64,000 bases of DNA, taken from NCBI GenBank assembly GCA_015146655.1, contig VKHL01000039.1:1-64000 (forward strand). Direction: 5' to 3'. The notes under the pieces were generated by a model. The model did not search any database, was not told the DNA's origin, and saw only the letters and a program-made list of their open reading frames with translations. Below, piece after piece: positions 43,327-54,900 of this stretch; positions within the stretch are counted from its first letter, which is position 1, and the number at the start of each line of letters is the position of its first letter. Origin of the DNA: Ochromonas danica. Its lineage: Eukaryota; Sar; Chrysophyceae; Chromulinales; Chromulinaceae. A program made the translations under genes and the position numbers.

Positions 43327-45011
43327 TCAACACGACTCCTTCCGAGTGAAGAAAGTTGTATTCAAAGCTTGTTGAGCTGTAAGACGCACACAAGGATCGA
43401 TCGTCAGAAGACCTTTCATCAGTTCCACGATGCCGCTTTGCCAATCCTCGGGCTGCACAGAGAAGAAGCCTCGCTTTCCTTCCAATGGCAACAGCTCTTC
43501 CACAAAGGCATCAGAGGATCGAGACAATTCACCGCGTTTCACACGACCATGACTATTATTACATCAAATCAACAACCATCCAATCCAGTAGAACAATAAA
43601 CAAACAACATCATCATATACACATTCACATGACAAGATCATATAACAAACTATATCACCTGTCAAAATATCGCTTCTTATGCACAGATTCTCGCACCATA
43701 TGACCAGGAAAGCGTCCACATAGTTTCTCTACCATAGCCAAATGCTCCAACTGAGCATGTGTTTGGAAGAGAAGATCGCCCGCATAGACCTCTGCAATGA
43801 TGCATGCAGCTGACCAAATGTCCGAAGGGTAAGACCACTCTAACTCCAACAAAACCTCAGGACTACGATATTGTCGTGTGTTGATTATTCTACTTCTTTC
43901 TTCATCATTCTCATAGGTAGCACCACCAAAATCGATCAACTTGATACGTGGATTAACAGGAACAACAATCTCTTTCCTTTCCCCATGAATCATGATCGTT
44001 CTCGCTTCCAAAGTAGAAGAAACAAAGAGAACGTTCTCAAGTTTAAGATCAGTATGTACAAGATGAATAGATTGTAAAAAGTTCAATGCTTGTAGAAGTT
44101 GTTTACTCACAGAACGAACAAACTCCATAGGTAGACCCACATAGTCATTACGACGAACTAAATCATATAATGACAGTCCTAATGTCTCAAAGACCATCAC
44201 AAAGTGATCACCATATTTGAAATGAGAAAACATCTTTACACAATGAGAACTATCATGTCGATGCATCTGATCATAGACATCATTTAAGATAGCAGCTTCA
44301 ATCTCAGCACTTTTAATATAGCGTTTAATAGAACGAACGACTTTCAACGCTACCATATCTTTATACTTGTGATCATAACATTGAAAAACTTTACCAAAAG
44401 TACCTTTCCCTAACTCTTTCTCAATTTCATCTATTGACATCATCATTGATAACCAGGCAATAGTTTGTTAGTGGGTTACAATCAAGATTAAGAGAATGAA
44501 ATATACGAATGTTATAACACTTACACCGTCGAGTAATACAATCACCTTTACGACCAAGATAATGTCCAACTTCATCATCAATAGAGCTTGAACATGAAGT
44601 ATGATCTGATCGAGATGAAACTGAAGCACTAGCACTACGACGATAACGTTTATATGGATTACTTCTTCTTTCTCTTCTCTCATTGTCTTTACTGCTAGTA
44701 TAATAGTGGTTTGGTATAGGAGGTACAGGAGGGTAGTTATTATAGTAGTAATGATGAGTAGGAAGATGAGAGTGATAAGACTTGTTGTTGTAATCATTAT
44801 CATCATCATAACGTCGTTTATTCCTTCGCCATCGAGAAGATGACCTTTCTTGTTGTCTTATTTGGTCATCATGATGATGACGACGTGAGGTTGAAGGAGG
44901 AGGGAGTGGTAGAGGTTTACTAGCATGTGCTAGAAAGGCAGGCAGAGTAGATGGTGGTGGACTGCCTTCACGACGACGACGACGACGATCACTTCTCCCA
45001 ACACTTCTCAT
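43327..45011 (-). CDS. LAMMER/CLK dual-specificity protein kinase
   Basis: Three exons: 45011-44525, 44430-43659 and 43552-43327; introns of 94 and 106 bp; 494 residues. The N-terminus (1-160) is Arg/Ser/His/Tyr-rich like other CLK N-termini. The kinase starts RRYEIEKELGKGTFGKVFQC, the join bringing Tyr-Glu as in CLK. The catalytic loop is HTDLKLENVL (HTD replaces HRD, as in this family), then IKLIDFGGAT, and the LAMMER box is EHLAMVEKLCGRFP. It probably phosphorylates SR splicing factors. The start is ATG 45011. It faces the neighbouring gene across 88 bp. Confidence 0.92.
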
Positions 45012-45099
45012 TTGCAACACAAACAATAACAATCAGAAAAAGGAACTTAATTCAAGGGAAGAAGATGAACAATATCCTTCTTTACTATCTCAAATAAGA
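45012..45099. promoter_or_regulatory. 88-bp bidirectional promoter
   Basis: The ATG of the LAMMER kinase (minus) and that of the next gene (plus) are only 88 bp apart, so promoter and both 5' UTRs must share or overlap here. Confidence 0.6.
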
Positions 45100-46201
45100 A
45101 TGACTTCTTTCCAAAAAAAAATTCTTCAATTGAAAAGATTGATTAAATTCTGTTGTCTTGGGTTGATAATCCCATCCTTTTCATTCATCAATCACCACAA
45201 TACCTTGGTTTTACCACTTTGCGCTAGTTTAGCCTCATTTTTACCTTATTTTCCCCACTTTTGCCCTTCCACCAGCTCTCCTGCTGCTGATGCAAATGGA
45301 AGTGGAAGTGGAAGTCCAGAAATGACAACAAGGAGAATGATGATGACCTGGCAACTAAAGCTTGCAATAATAGCATTAATTCTATTAGTCTATAATAATG
45401 CTTATCTTAATCGACTTCCTTCAAGTGAGAAGAGATGGAAAGTTCTTTTCCATACTAAGCAACAACAACATCATCATCATCATCAACAACAACATATTCA
45501 TATTCTTCATTGTTCTTCTTCACCTTCCCCTATAGTACCAGAAAAAGACATTTCTTCTTCTGTTTCTTCTTCTTCTTCTTCTTCTTCTCTCACTAACAAA
45601 GATGAAAGGTCTTCAATAGAGAGTCTAGTAGGTCAAGAGCAAGAAGAAGTTAGTCCCAAGGAGTCTATGGGATATGATGACTTTGTCGATGAGGATGGGG
45701 AAGTAGATTATGCACTTTTACAAAATTCTCCTTCTGCCATTGATAATTCAATTATACAAGCTGTACAACGTCTTGTACGTGATAAAGATGAATATAAACC
45801 ACCTGAATTAACACCACTTGAGAAGTTTCAAAAGATATGTCAAGTAAGTCATTGTACTCAATACATATTGTACATACAGACAATTACACCCTGTGGACGA
45901 TGATGATGATGATGATGATGATGGTTGATGATTGAAAACTAGGAAATAAAGGATAGTAAAGAAAAAGGCGAAGAGGTGAATATGGATGGTGGAGCAATAC
46001 TACGTCGTATATTTGAAGCACATATAGTCCGTGAACCTTTTGATGAAGTAAGTCTAACGTCATTTTGTTTTCTTTTCATTGCATATAATGGCTCATACTG
46101 TTGTGTTATAGCGGAAGGTTATGATCAAACTACACAAGATGATGAAACCAGAGGACTTTGATGGCATTTTCAAAGACCCTGTAGTGGGTGATTGGCTATA
46201 G
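45100..46201 (+). CDS. Single-pass membrane protein of unknown function
   Basis: Three exons: 45100-45843, 45943-46047 and 46112-46201; introns of 99 and 64 bp, all phase 0; 312 residues. The first 60 residues have hydrophobic stretches (FCCLGLIIPSFSF; LVLPLCASLASFLPYFP). A better membrane span lies near 87-105 (LKLAIIALILLVYNNAYL), followed by His/Gln-rich and Ser-rich sequence. Residues about 200-312 look conserved in character: DEYKPPELTPLEKFQKICQE, then ILRRIFEAHIVREPFDERKV and MIKLHKMMKPEDFDGIFKDP. I do not recognise this C-terminal domain. An internal ATG near 45319 could also start it, still before the span. Confidence 0.7.
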
Positions 46202-46653
46202 TCTAGGCACAATAGCAGTTCTCATTACTGAGTGGTTGGCTAGTTGGTTGATGCAGTAGTTGCAAGAGTTAGTGTGAGACAGATTCTGATCGCCATGGTT
46301 ATAAAAGATAACATTGGCTGAGATGCGAATATCTGTGTGAGGAATTTGTGTATACTAATCACGTATCGAATATAGTCTATAATTTGTTGATTGAATATAG
46401 CACGAAGTGTTTAGATTTATGACTCGATACGTGAGTTTGACATGTCGTCTTACTCCTATCAAAGACCACAACAACATGCAAAGACATGCACAGAATGGAA
46501 TGGAACACAGGAACACATATGGTGGACGAGAGAGAAGAGAGAGAGAGAACTAGAGAGAGTAAGGGAGAGACATAGATATAGTGAGCACACATAATCATGA
46601 ATACCAGTCTAGACATAGCTATTTGTTTAGACAAAGAGACTTCAAGTATTATT
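46202..46653. other. Convergent intergenic region, no gene seen
   Basis: 452 bp between the unknown membrane gene and the phosphagen kinase; an AGAGAGAGA tract at 46520-46570. Confidence 0.6.
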
Positions 46654-48018
46654 TCAATGAGCAGCAGGATGAGGAGGATGAGCTTTTTCAGCTGCAATAA
46701 TGGCACGAATGTCATTAGGAGTGGCTCCAGCTTCAAGTAAACGCTCATACTTGATGACTTTCATTACACCATCAATCATCTTTTGCACCAATTGTACTTC
46801 AGAGAAACCCAAGCGTTGCTTGTTCGAAACATCAAACTTGGCACCCTTTGCAGCAGAATGCTCACCCGCACTACCACGTGGCTGAAGATCAAAAGCAGCA
46901 CAAACAGTCTCCAGAAGTTCCTTGTCTTCATGATTACTACCTTCCATCAACTTGTTAAAGTGTGGTAAAGTGATCATGACAGAAGCACGAAGACCAGTAC
47001 CAAGATTGGATGGACAAGTTCCCAAGAAACCTAATGTCTCATTCCACATCAATTTGGTACCATTCGCTTCAGCAGAGGCCTTCAAAGCATTTGATAATGC
47101 ACAGAAACGAGTGAAAACAGATGGGATATCACCACCTAATTCCATAGAGATAATACGGCAATGATCTTCTTCATTAACCCAGCAAAGAGCAGTCTGAGTT
47201 TCATTATGGAAGATACCACGATTATCAGGCCAGCTACGAGCTGCACCAGCACCAGTTAAAAGATTACGAGATGTAGGAATCTGGAAAAGAAATCCACGAT
47301 CTAAGAGGAATTGAGTCTGTTCATCAGTCAACTTGCCAAGCTCATAATAAGTACCAGAAAGTTCACCAGAGAGACCAGCAAATGCTTGTTTTAACACAGT
47401 CTCAACACCAGCACGTTCTTCAACAGTAGCACCAGCAGGTAAAGCAAAACCTGAGATATTACGAGCAGCACGAATACGAGTGGAAACAACATATTTATTA
47501 AAAAGACTACGTTGTTCATCAGAGAAATGAAGATGAGATGGATCTAAATCCATGGGATGCTTTTGAGTATAAGCATCATATCCATGCCATCCTTTAATAA
47601 TAGGATAGTAAAGTTCTTTAAAAATGTCCCAACATTCTTCATCACCCGCGGTAGCACCAACACCAAGATGAGGAGTAACTACACCTGTCATGATAGCATT
47701 AGATAAACTATATCCTTTATTAGACTTGACATCCTTAAGCTTATCGAATAGTTCTTGAGTCAGAGTCTTTGCCATGAGTGACTTGTGCTTATCAGTGAAC
47801 TTGGGTAATTCCGTGTAAGTGACGTATTTAAAGTCAGACGTGTCCTTAATGTCCCCCAAGTATGCTCCACCGAAAACCAGGTAAGGATCCTCAACTTTAG
47901 CAAGTTCGACTTTACCATCTTCATTCTTAAGTTCTTCAAATTTACTATCACCACCAAGAATCTTGTATTGTGGTAGATGATCCACTTCTTCTTTTGAAAC
48001 ACTTGCTCCAGCTCCCAT
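46654..48018 (-). CDS. Phosphagen (arginine-type) kinase, probably N-myristoylated
   Basis: Intronless, 454 residues. It transfers phosphate between ATP and a guanidino compound, buffering ATP. Blocks: STRIRAARNISGF, the NEED box WVNEEDHCRIISM and the reactive Cys in GTCPSNLGTGLRAS. The small C-terminal residues fit an arginine kinase, but substrate specificity cannot be fixed by eye. I start at ATG 48018: there is no ATG upstream, and this gives MGAGASVSKEE, with Gly2 and Ser6, a standard N-myristoylation signal. It is about 100 residues longer than most arginine kinases, the excess being N-terminal. Ciliary arginine kinases of ciliates are also membrane-anchored; a flagellar place here is inference. 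Confidence 0.9.
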   Translation of the reverse strand: MGAGASVSKEEVDHLPQYKILGGDSKFEELKNEDGKVELAKVEDPYLVFGGAYLGDIKDTSDFKYVTYTELPKFTDKHKSLMAKTLTQELFDKLKDVKSNKGYSLSNAIMTGVVTPHLGVGATAGDEECWDIFKELYYPIIKGWHGYDAYTQKHPMDLDPSHLHFSDEQRSLFNKYVVSTRIRAARNISGFALPAGATVEERAGVETVLKQAFAGLSGELSGTYYELGKLTDEQTQFLLDRGFLFQIPTSRNLLTGAGAARSWPDNRGIFHNETQTALCWVNEEDHCRIISMELGGDIPSVFTRFCALSNALKASAEANGTKLMWNETLGFLGTCPSNLGTGLRASVMITLPHFNKLMEGSNHEDKELLETVCAAFDLQPRGSAGEHSAAKGAKFDVSNKQRLGFSEVQLVQKMIDGVMKVIKYERLLEAGATPNDIRAIIAAEKAHPPHPAAH

Positions 48019-48849
48019 TGTTCTAATTGTATTCAATTATGACAAAAAAGTAAGTCACAAATCAATAGAGGATAATTACAGATGACCCAAGTCATACGTT
48101 TTGACTAACTCACCTAGTTAGTTTATGAAAGGTTGACTTGATAGTTTGACCTTGAAATAAGTTTCGAATAATAATAATACTACTAATCTTGATTTACAAC
48201 ACAATCAAATATTCAAACAAATCTTCTATTCTTCTTTAATAAAGAAAAGAATCAATGAATAATGAAGATGACAATGGATGACGGGCGGATCTCAAGAGAA
48301 CAATGCAATGCAATGGGATGTGATGCGATGCGATGGGGTTAAAACGGTCAGATTGCCGCTGTGCTGCGGTGCTGTGAGGAGTGTGTGTGTTGTGGAGGCT
48401 GCCGTTATGCTGACTTTGCAGTGCGAGATGACCGTTGACGGTTGTTGCACACTCATCTACGAGGTGAAACGGTCGTCATTTCTTGTGATGTTTTGAGGTT
48501 TCTCCATGTTGGATGTGTAACGGTGATGATTGAGGTTGGTAAAACTGCTGTCTTTGCATCCTTACTACTACAACTTCTAGAATCTCACCACTGATAAGAG
48601 TTGATTTGTATTGTGCTGTCTTGATAATAACGAGAGTTATCAGATTCATAACAAGAAATGGATCATTGTTAGTCTAGCAGTGGCATATTTACAATTTACA
48701 TAGTTTACATCTCATTTATGATCTGTTATCATAATAGTAAGTTATCTTATCTTATTGATTCATTAAAAATGACTAACAAAATAAACAAACAAACAAAGCA
48801 CACAGTTAGATCACAAGTTCAGAATACTTTTTGTTATTCAAGGATAAGA
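48019..48849. promoter_or_regulatory. Upstream region of phosphagen kinase with AACGG cluster
   Basis: 831 bp up to the EGF gene stop. AACGG/CCGTT cores at 48343-48347, 48432-48436, 48468-48472 and 48519-48523, with an ACGGTT at 48439, lie within about 180 bp, about 325-505 bp upstream of the kinase start. A GATGCGATGCGATGG repeat lies at 48321-48337. No gene seen. Confidence 0.5.
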
Positions 48850-49629
48850 CTAACAAACCTGATATTGACAACGTTTTCCATGGAATCCACTGAAGCAATT
48901 GCATGATCCTGTCGTGTAGTCACATATACCTCGTCCTGAGCAATCTCTTCCAGCTTCACTACCATAGCCTCGCAAAATATCGGGTCCACTTGGGCATTCC
49001 ACTATCACATCAACAATAGTGTAATTAAGTCAAATACGTCATGCACTAATGAGCCATATTCAAATTCTCACCTAGACTACAATCAGGTCCTCGAAAACCA
49101 GCATCACATACACATCCATAACTCTTATCCGCATCCCATGGTGTCTCATAAATTCTGTCGGCATCTTCTGCTAATTGTCGTTGTGAATAACAAACACCAG
49201 ACAAGTTACAGTCATTGGGGCAGACCATTCGCTCACAGGATAATCCTTCATAATTAGGGAAACATTCACACATGCCCGTATCACGATTACATAATCCACG
49301 ATTTGAACATTCTAATCGTGGATGAACATCATTCGCCTTGACCACATAACCTACCCATGATGACCCTCTAATGTGGACAGAGTTTAGTCATCAAGACATA
49401 GTAACATAACATCATGAATTGACAAAGAATGTACTTACTTAGGACAGACTCGTTGGGAACAATCATATCCTGTCCAAGCAGGTTCACCATCTGCTGCTCC
49501 TTTAAAACAAGTACAAAGATCATATTCATCACAGATACCATGACCATTACAAAAATTAGGACAAACTCCATTGATAAGAGGGATTAAAGAGAAGATAAAA
49601 AGATAAATCACAAGTTGCAATAGCTTCAT
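48850..49629 (-). CDS. Secreted EGF-like repeat protein
   Basis: Three exons: 49629-49439, 49367-49072 and 49001-48850; introns of 71 and 70 bp; 212 residues. Signal peptide [20 protein letters not shown]. Then EGF-like/tenascin-type repeats with paired Cys: [58 protein letters not shown]. The CPKG...[12 protein letters not shown] arrangement recurs in surface proteins of heterokonts. ATG 49629 is the first in frame. It is short and has no membrane anchor, so it is probably secreted or wall-associated. Confidence 0.85.
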
Positions 49630-50101
49630 TCTATTCTTTTCTATAGTACAGCCAGCATCATTTTGTTTCTCTTCGAAACTCAACTATTATTGCAATGCGT
49701 GTTTTGACTGTGAGACAGAGAGTTGTCTAGACTAATAGAATGCCAGAATGCAATCCTGTGGTACTTACTGTACGATAGTAGCCATAACTTACACTATTAT
49801 TATACAATACCAACTAGACTAACTTATTCTTATTGCTCATGAAATTAATTCACAACGAAGGAGTAATGGCAACGCAACCATTTCACATAAACACACACAT
49901 GACTGTAAAATACAATTTTAATGCATAAAACGTTATTCAATACATGTGAATATAAACAATGACGCTTCAAAATAGCGCATAAATCATCTCGCAGGGATAG
50001 AAGCCTGTGAGAAGGGACCAGTAGCATCTTCTCCCTTACTGCGTTCATGTAAGAAGACAATCCACATACAGCACAACACAGTAAAGCAGTACACACTGCG
50101 T
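49630..50101. other. Intergenic, no gene seen
   Basis: 472 bp between the EGF gene start and the leucine-rich gene stop, both minus. Holds CTATTATTGCAATGCGTG at 49684-49701, close to elements upstream of other genes. Confidence 0.5.
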
Positions 50102-51445
50102 CTAATGATTAGCACTGTCAAAGAAAACAGTTTCATGAGTCCGAAAGTTTTTATCTCTCCATATATTTATCAGGACGACACGAATTTGGGGTTGGCTGCA
50201 AAGCACACGTTGGATCTCATTCATGTGATCCTGGGGAAGATCACCAGGTTCCACAGTGCGATAGAGCAAGGAAAAGGTTGTCAAATATGGACAATGACTG
50301 TTAATGCTTTGATATACAGTAGGCAGAAAAGTCCAACCAAAATGCAGCTTCAACTCCCTCACAAATTGACCACAAAACTTCAACACCGTATCTAAGTCTG
50401 GATTTGCTGATGTTATATTGGATTTGAATTCTAACATATATAACTGCTGGCCAGGGTTAACTAAATCTGCTGCACTCGCTACGGAGTCTTCTATGCGCTC
50501 CGTCCAAATACAACCATTCACGAGTAGTCGTGACAGCTGAGGCATGTTTTCTCGAATAGCTTTCAAAGCTACTGGAAAACTGAAATCTACGCTATAAAGT
50601 TCCAGTTCTCTAACATGAGGACAACGGGTAACAAGGTCTAATATCGATGCAGTTCTACTATCGCCTTCCAATACCAATTTGCTCAAGGAAAGAACAATAC
50701 CCTTCGGAAAGAACTTATCAACCAGTTCATTGACGTCACCAAAGAAGCTAAGAGATTGTAAGCGAGCTAAAAGAGCTATGGTGTATTCACTAAGGTCTTG
50801 TTCTTTTTCTTTCTCCATATACTTGTTATACTCCAGCTTCATATCCAGGAGATCATAACAATGAGCAAACGCATCAATTACTGTCATGGACACATCACAT
50901 CTTTCAAGAGTAAGTGACTGCAACTTCGGACAGATATGAGTTTGACAAGACAGAGAGACATGTTTGGCATGCAGACCACGAAGACGTAATCTCCTCAACT
51001 CTTTACAAAGGGACAATTGACTTAAATCAAAATTTGTTGGTAGAGTAGAAAGTCGCATATCAATCATATTCTCTAAGATAGGACGATAGTTCATGTTTTT
51101 ATTCTCTTCTGATGGGGCAGTGGAAAGAACTTCCCAACAATCCACTTCCCATTGACCTTGACTATGATAGACTTTACGTAAAGCCATCCATTGAAAGATT
51201 GCTTCGCCATGTGTCCTCCACAGATTACCACGTTTTCCCCACAGATTGCGATGTTCTTTATCTTGAAAAGGTTGTATCATTTTGAAAGACTGCGATTGAA
51301 AGAAAGTATGAAGTTGTAGGCGATATTGACGATTTAAGGCAAGATCAAGATTGAGAAGATCTTTGAGAATCAGCCAATCAAGAAGAATCGATTGGAAAAT
51401 ATCTTCTTCATCAAGAATAGACGGTGTTTTGTAAAGAACAGCCAT
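50102..51445 (-). CDS. Leucine-rich-repeat protein, F-box-like N-terminus
   Basis: Intronless, 447 residues from ATG 51445; the frame is open upstream (Leu-rich) but without an ATG. Residues about 10-40 (EDIFQSILLDWLILKDLLNL) could be an F-box-like helix pair. From about 130 there are irregular Leu repeats (LCKELRRLRLRGLHAKHV, LQSLTLERCDVSM, VRELELYSVDFSF) with Cys/Asn at repeat ends, as in F-box/LRR substrate receptors. A short middle part contains HRNLWGKRGNLWRTHGEA. It may target proteins for ubiquitylation; this is inference. Without the F-box it is only an LRR protein. Confidence 0.7.
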   Translation of the reverse strand: MAVLYKTPSILDEEDIFQSILLDWLILKDLLNLDLALNRQYRLQLHTFFQSQSFKMIQPFQDKEHRNLWGKRGNLWRTHGEAIFQWMALRKVYHSQGQWEVDCWEVLSTAPSEENKNMNYRPILENMIDMRLSTLPTNFDLSQLSLCKELRRLRLRGLHAKHVSLSCQTHICPKLQSLTLERCDVSMTVIDAFAHCYDLLDMKLEYNKYMEKEKEQDLSEYTIALLARLQSLSFFGDVNELVDKFFPKGIVLSLSKLVLEGDSRTASILDLVTRCPHVRELELYSVDFSFPVALKAIRENMPQLSRLLVNGCIWTERIEDSVASAADLVNPGQQLYMLEFKSNITSANPDLDTVLKFCGQFVRELKLHFGWTFLPTVYQSINSHCPYLTTFSLLYRTVEPGDLPQDHMNEIQRVLCSQPQIRVVLINIWRDKNFRTHETVFFDSANH

Positions 51446-51981
51446 GTTCTTTTTAACAGCAAGTAGTAGTAGCAGTAGCAGGTGCAAGAGTTGATCGTGC
51501 ACAATATCTGTTGTCTACGAATCCAATTTCTTTTAGTAATGGATTGATCGAAAATCAGCTCCAAACTCGGAACTGTGGAACTCGTCAAAAAGGCTTTGAA
51601 AGTCAATTGTTTTTGGTAGGAATTTTCGCACGACACTCATCATGTGAATTAATCATCATGTACCGTCCAAAATCCTGGAAATCGCAAACGAAAGTTCCGT
51701 CACTGTTACAACAAAGTGCCATGATATCAACTTCTACAACTATCTAACCTGGCTCGAGCACATAGAAACAACTGAGTTGCCAACGGGCTCAACCTGTGTA
51801 TCATCTTTTTTAGTCTTATTAATAGTAGTAGTTTAGTGGACAGCAGTAGTATCAGAATAATAGTCCAGACTAGTAGTCCATTAGACTGAACTACTCTAGA
51901 CTAGAGTGGAGTAGAGTGAGGACAAGGGGAAGAGAACCAGCCACCAGTTACTGGTCTATCTGTTCTGCACTGTCTTTCACT
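51446..51981. other. Intergenic, no gene seen
   Basis: 536 bp between the LRR gene start and the HEAT-repeat gene stop, both minus; CTAGACT/GTAGTCC repeats at 51860-51910. Confidence 0.5.
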
Positions 51982-54900
51982 TCACTTACGATACTTGTCC
52001 ACATTCAGCTTCAACCCTCCTCCACTACGACCTGAGATACTCGAGGATGTAGCAGCTGCAGTGCTGCCACTACTAATGGTAGTACTAGCAGGATGTGGCT
52101 GTTGCTCGGCTAGTAGCGCAGCTTTCATGGCAGCCTGTAGCAAAGCTTTCTCCGAGTCAGACAAGCAAGTCAAGGCAGTGCGGAAGGACTCCGCAGCACG
52201 TCTTGCCATGGCAGTCAAGACCTTCCCTCGTACTACTCGCCGCCTCACTACCTCCTGCTCCTCCTGTTGCTGCTTCTCTTGACAGAAGAGAGGCAGAGAG
52301 ACAAGCAAGAGCTGATCGAAGAGAGCTTGTTGCTCAGGTAGAGGCCAAGTGGCAATAAGCAGCAGCCATAACTGAACAACCGCTACCCTCTCCTGCTCCT
52401 CCTCCTGCTGCTGCACCACCTGAGGAGAGGAGGAGAAGGGGTCGAGTAGAGAGGATAGTAGCAAGGGTAGCACGAGGCGGTAGAAAGACAGCCACCTCTC
52501 TGCCGAGGAGGAGATGTGGCTGGACTGTAAGGCTCGACTAGCTCCTTCTAATAGAGCTGCTAGACACCCCTTGCCTCTACCTCGACTAGCTGAGAAGGCA
52601 GTCCACACTTGCACCTGCTACCACGCAGTACACACACAGTGAGACCTGAGTGAAGAGCAAACAGTGAGACTAGTAACGATGAACACATTACCTGATTAGT
52701 GGAGGGAAGGGTTGCTGGAGAAGCAGCAGCAGCAGGAGGAGAGGTGAGAAGGTGGTGGAGGAGGAGGTTCTCCACTAGTATCGCTACCCCGTCGCTTTTC
52801 TGCCGCACTACCTTGGGTAACAACTGCCACATGAAGGAGCGAATGCGCTGGAAAAGGGGCAGGAGGAGGTTGTCTGGGTAGGTAGTGGGTAGGAGGGGTA
52901 ACTGCGATAGTGTTTGTCCAGTGCGAGTGACGACCTCTACCTGCTGCACCTCCTCGGAGGAAGTCTGTAGAGTAGCCACAGTGAAGGCTAGCCAAGAGAG
53001 ACGAAGTGTATAGTCTAGCATTTCAATAGGAGTAGAGGCAGTGCTAGAGGTAGCAGTAGTAGGAGCGGGAGGAGAGAGGTAGGGTAGCCATAGTCTAACA
53101 CAAGCACAGGCCAGAGTGACAGAACAGAGAGCCTTCTTCTTCTCTACCAGCACATGCAGACCCGCAACATCCACTAGTCTCACTACCCTTCCTCCTTCTA
53201 TCTCAGCAACTACTTCCTCAGAGAAGACTGCAGGGACTAGCAGGTGACTCAGTCGACTGAGAGAAGAGAAAAAGGAAGGAGAGGTAGCAGTCTCAACGGG
53301 GAAGACTTGACGAAGACGTGCCCAGAGGGTAGCCAGACCCACTGCTACCTCCTCCTGCTCCTCCTGCTGCTGCTTCAGCTTCAAGATGGTAGTAGCTAGT
53401 AGACTATCGAGTAGCTGTAGCCAGGTAGTAAAAGGAATGTTGTCTGCACCTCGTAGGCTGATCTCAAGTAAGACCTTTACTAGCACTTTCAACGACTGGA
53501 CAGGATGATGGTAGGAGGAGGAGGAGGAGGAGGAGAGGTCTGTTAGTGCTTGTGTGGCTAGCAGATAGACTAGCTGCACTACCTCAGAGGTGGCCTGGGT
53601 AGGAGTAGCAGGGTAGGAGGAGATCAAGGCATGGAGAAGAGGTAGTGCAGTCTCTTGCACTAGCACTGACTTCTCCTCTGAACTACTATCACTAGTATTA
53701 CTATCACTAGTGTTAGTATTAGGCAGTGTTGGGTGTAGTATGTGTAGTATAGAGAGTAATAGATGTGTCCAGTGATCTTTCAACACTGACAGAGACTCTT
53801 TAAACAAACTACCTATCTCTCCTCTAACATTACTATTAGCAGTAGTAATGGGGTAGAGGAGTCTAGCCAGCTGTGTGAGGTAGACGACCTTTTCTCTCTC
53901 TACCACTATTTCTCCATAGTCCCTCCTCCTCCTGCTACCAGCACCACCACCACCACTACTAGTGTCATTAGATGGTAGTGGTAGTTGATCTACCTTATTG
54001 TTAGAGAGCAGCAGAGTAGAGGAAGCAAAGGTCTGGAAAGGTCGCAGCACTCTTCTAACCAGAAGGCTATCTGTTAGCAACTCTCCCTCTACCAAGCCTA
54101 GCAACATCTCACTCGAGGCTGACAATAATACTGGATGGTAGCGTAATGCCAGGGTAGTTCGAAGAACACCTAGAATTTGAGAGAGGTACTGTACCAATAT
54201 CTTACCCTCCGCTCCTCCTGCTGCTACTGCCCTGCTAGTCTTCATTATAGAGCGAAGGTCTACATTAGAACCATGTAGCATGACTTCATGACTAATAGCA
54301 ATATTGTCTGTATGGTCAGGATCGAGAGTTTCGAGGTAGTGGGAGACGAGGAGGTGAAGGAGGAGGGTAGCCTCTGTCTGTAGAGGTCGTACTACCTCGT
54401 CACGGGTAGTCATGGTAGCGCATGCACAAGCTAAGTTAACCATGTCCGTGAGGTAGAGGCTGATTGGACAAGGTACAGCAAGTAGCTGCTTCTCTGTCAA
54501 GTTAACAGAGATCACCCCTCCTCCTGCTGCTACCAGAGTAGCATGGGTAGTACTGGTAGAACGAGAAGAGAGTTGTACGAGGTGCTGTTGGAGGTGGTAT
54601 CGAGCGAGGAAGAGCTCTAGTTTAGCGGGGTAGGTGGCAGAGTGGGGGTAGGCATAGCGTGCTAGCAACTTCCTCACTAGCGCTACCATCTCCGCCTTGA
54701 AGGCTAAGGGCCAGGCCAACACTTGCGATGTCATCGAGACTTCTCGATAGTGCACAAGGAAAGCACGCACACTGTCTACACGATAGGTAGGCTCTACTGC
54801 TGCAGCCTTCTTAGCACCTCCTCCTTCTCCTGCTGCAACCTCCTCCTCCTCCTCATCATCCCGATCCTGCGAGATCTCATCATTACTACTCGTTGTAGTA

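Noticed and set aside
48278-48496. 72-residue Cys/Val-rich frame
   Set aside because: Made of GATGCGATG-type repeats and AACGG sites upstream of the kinase.
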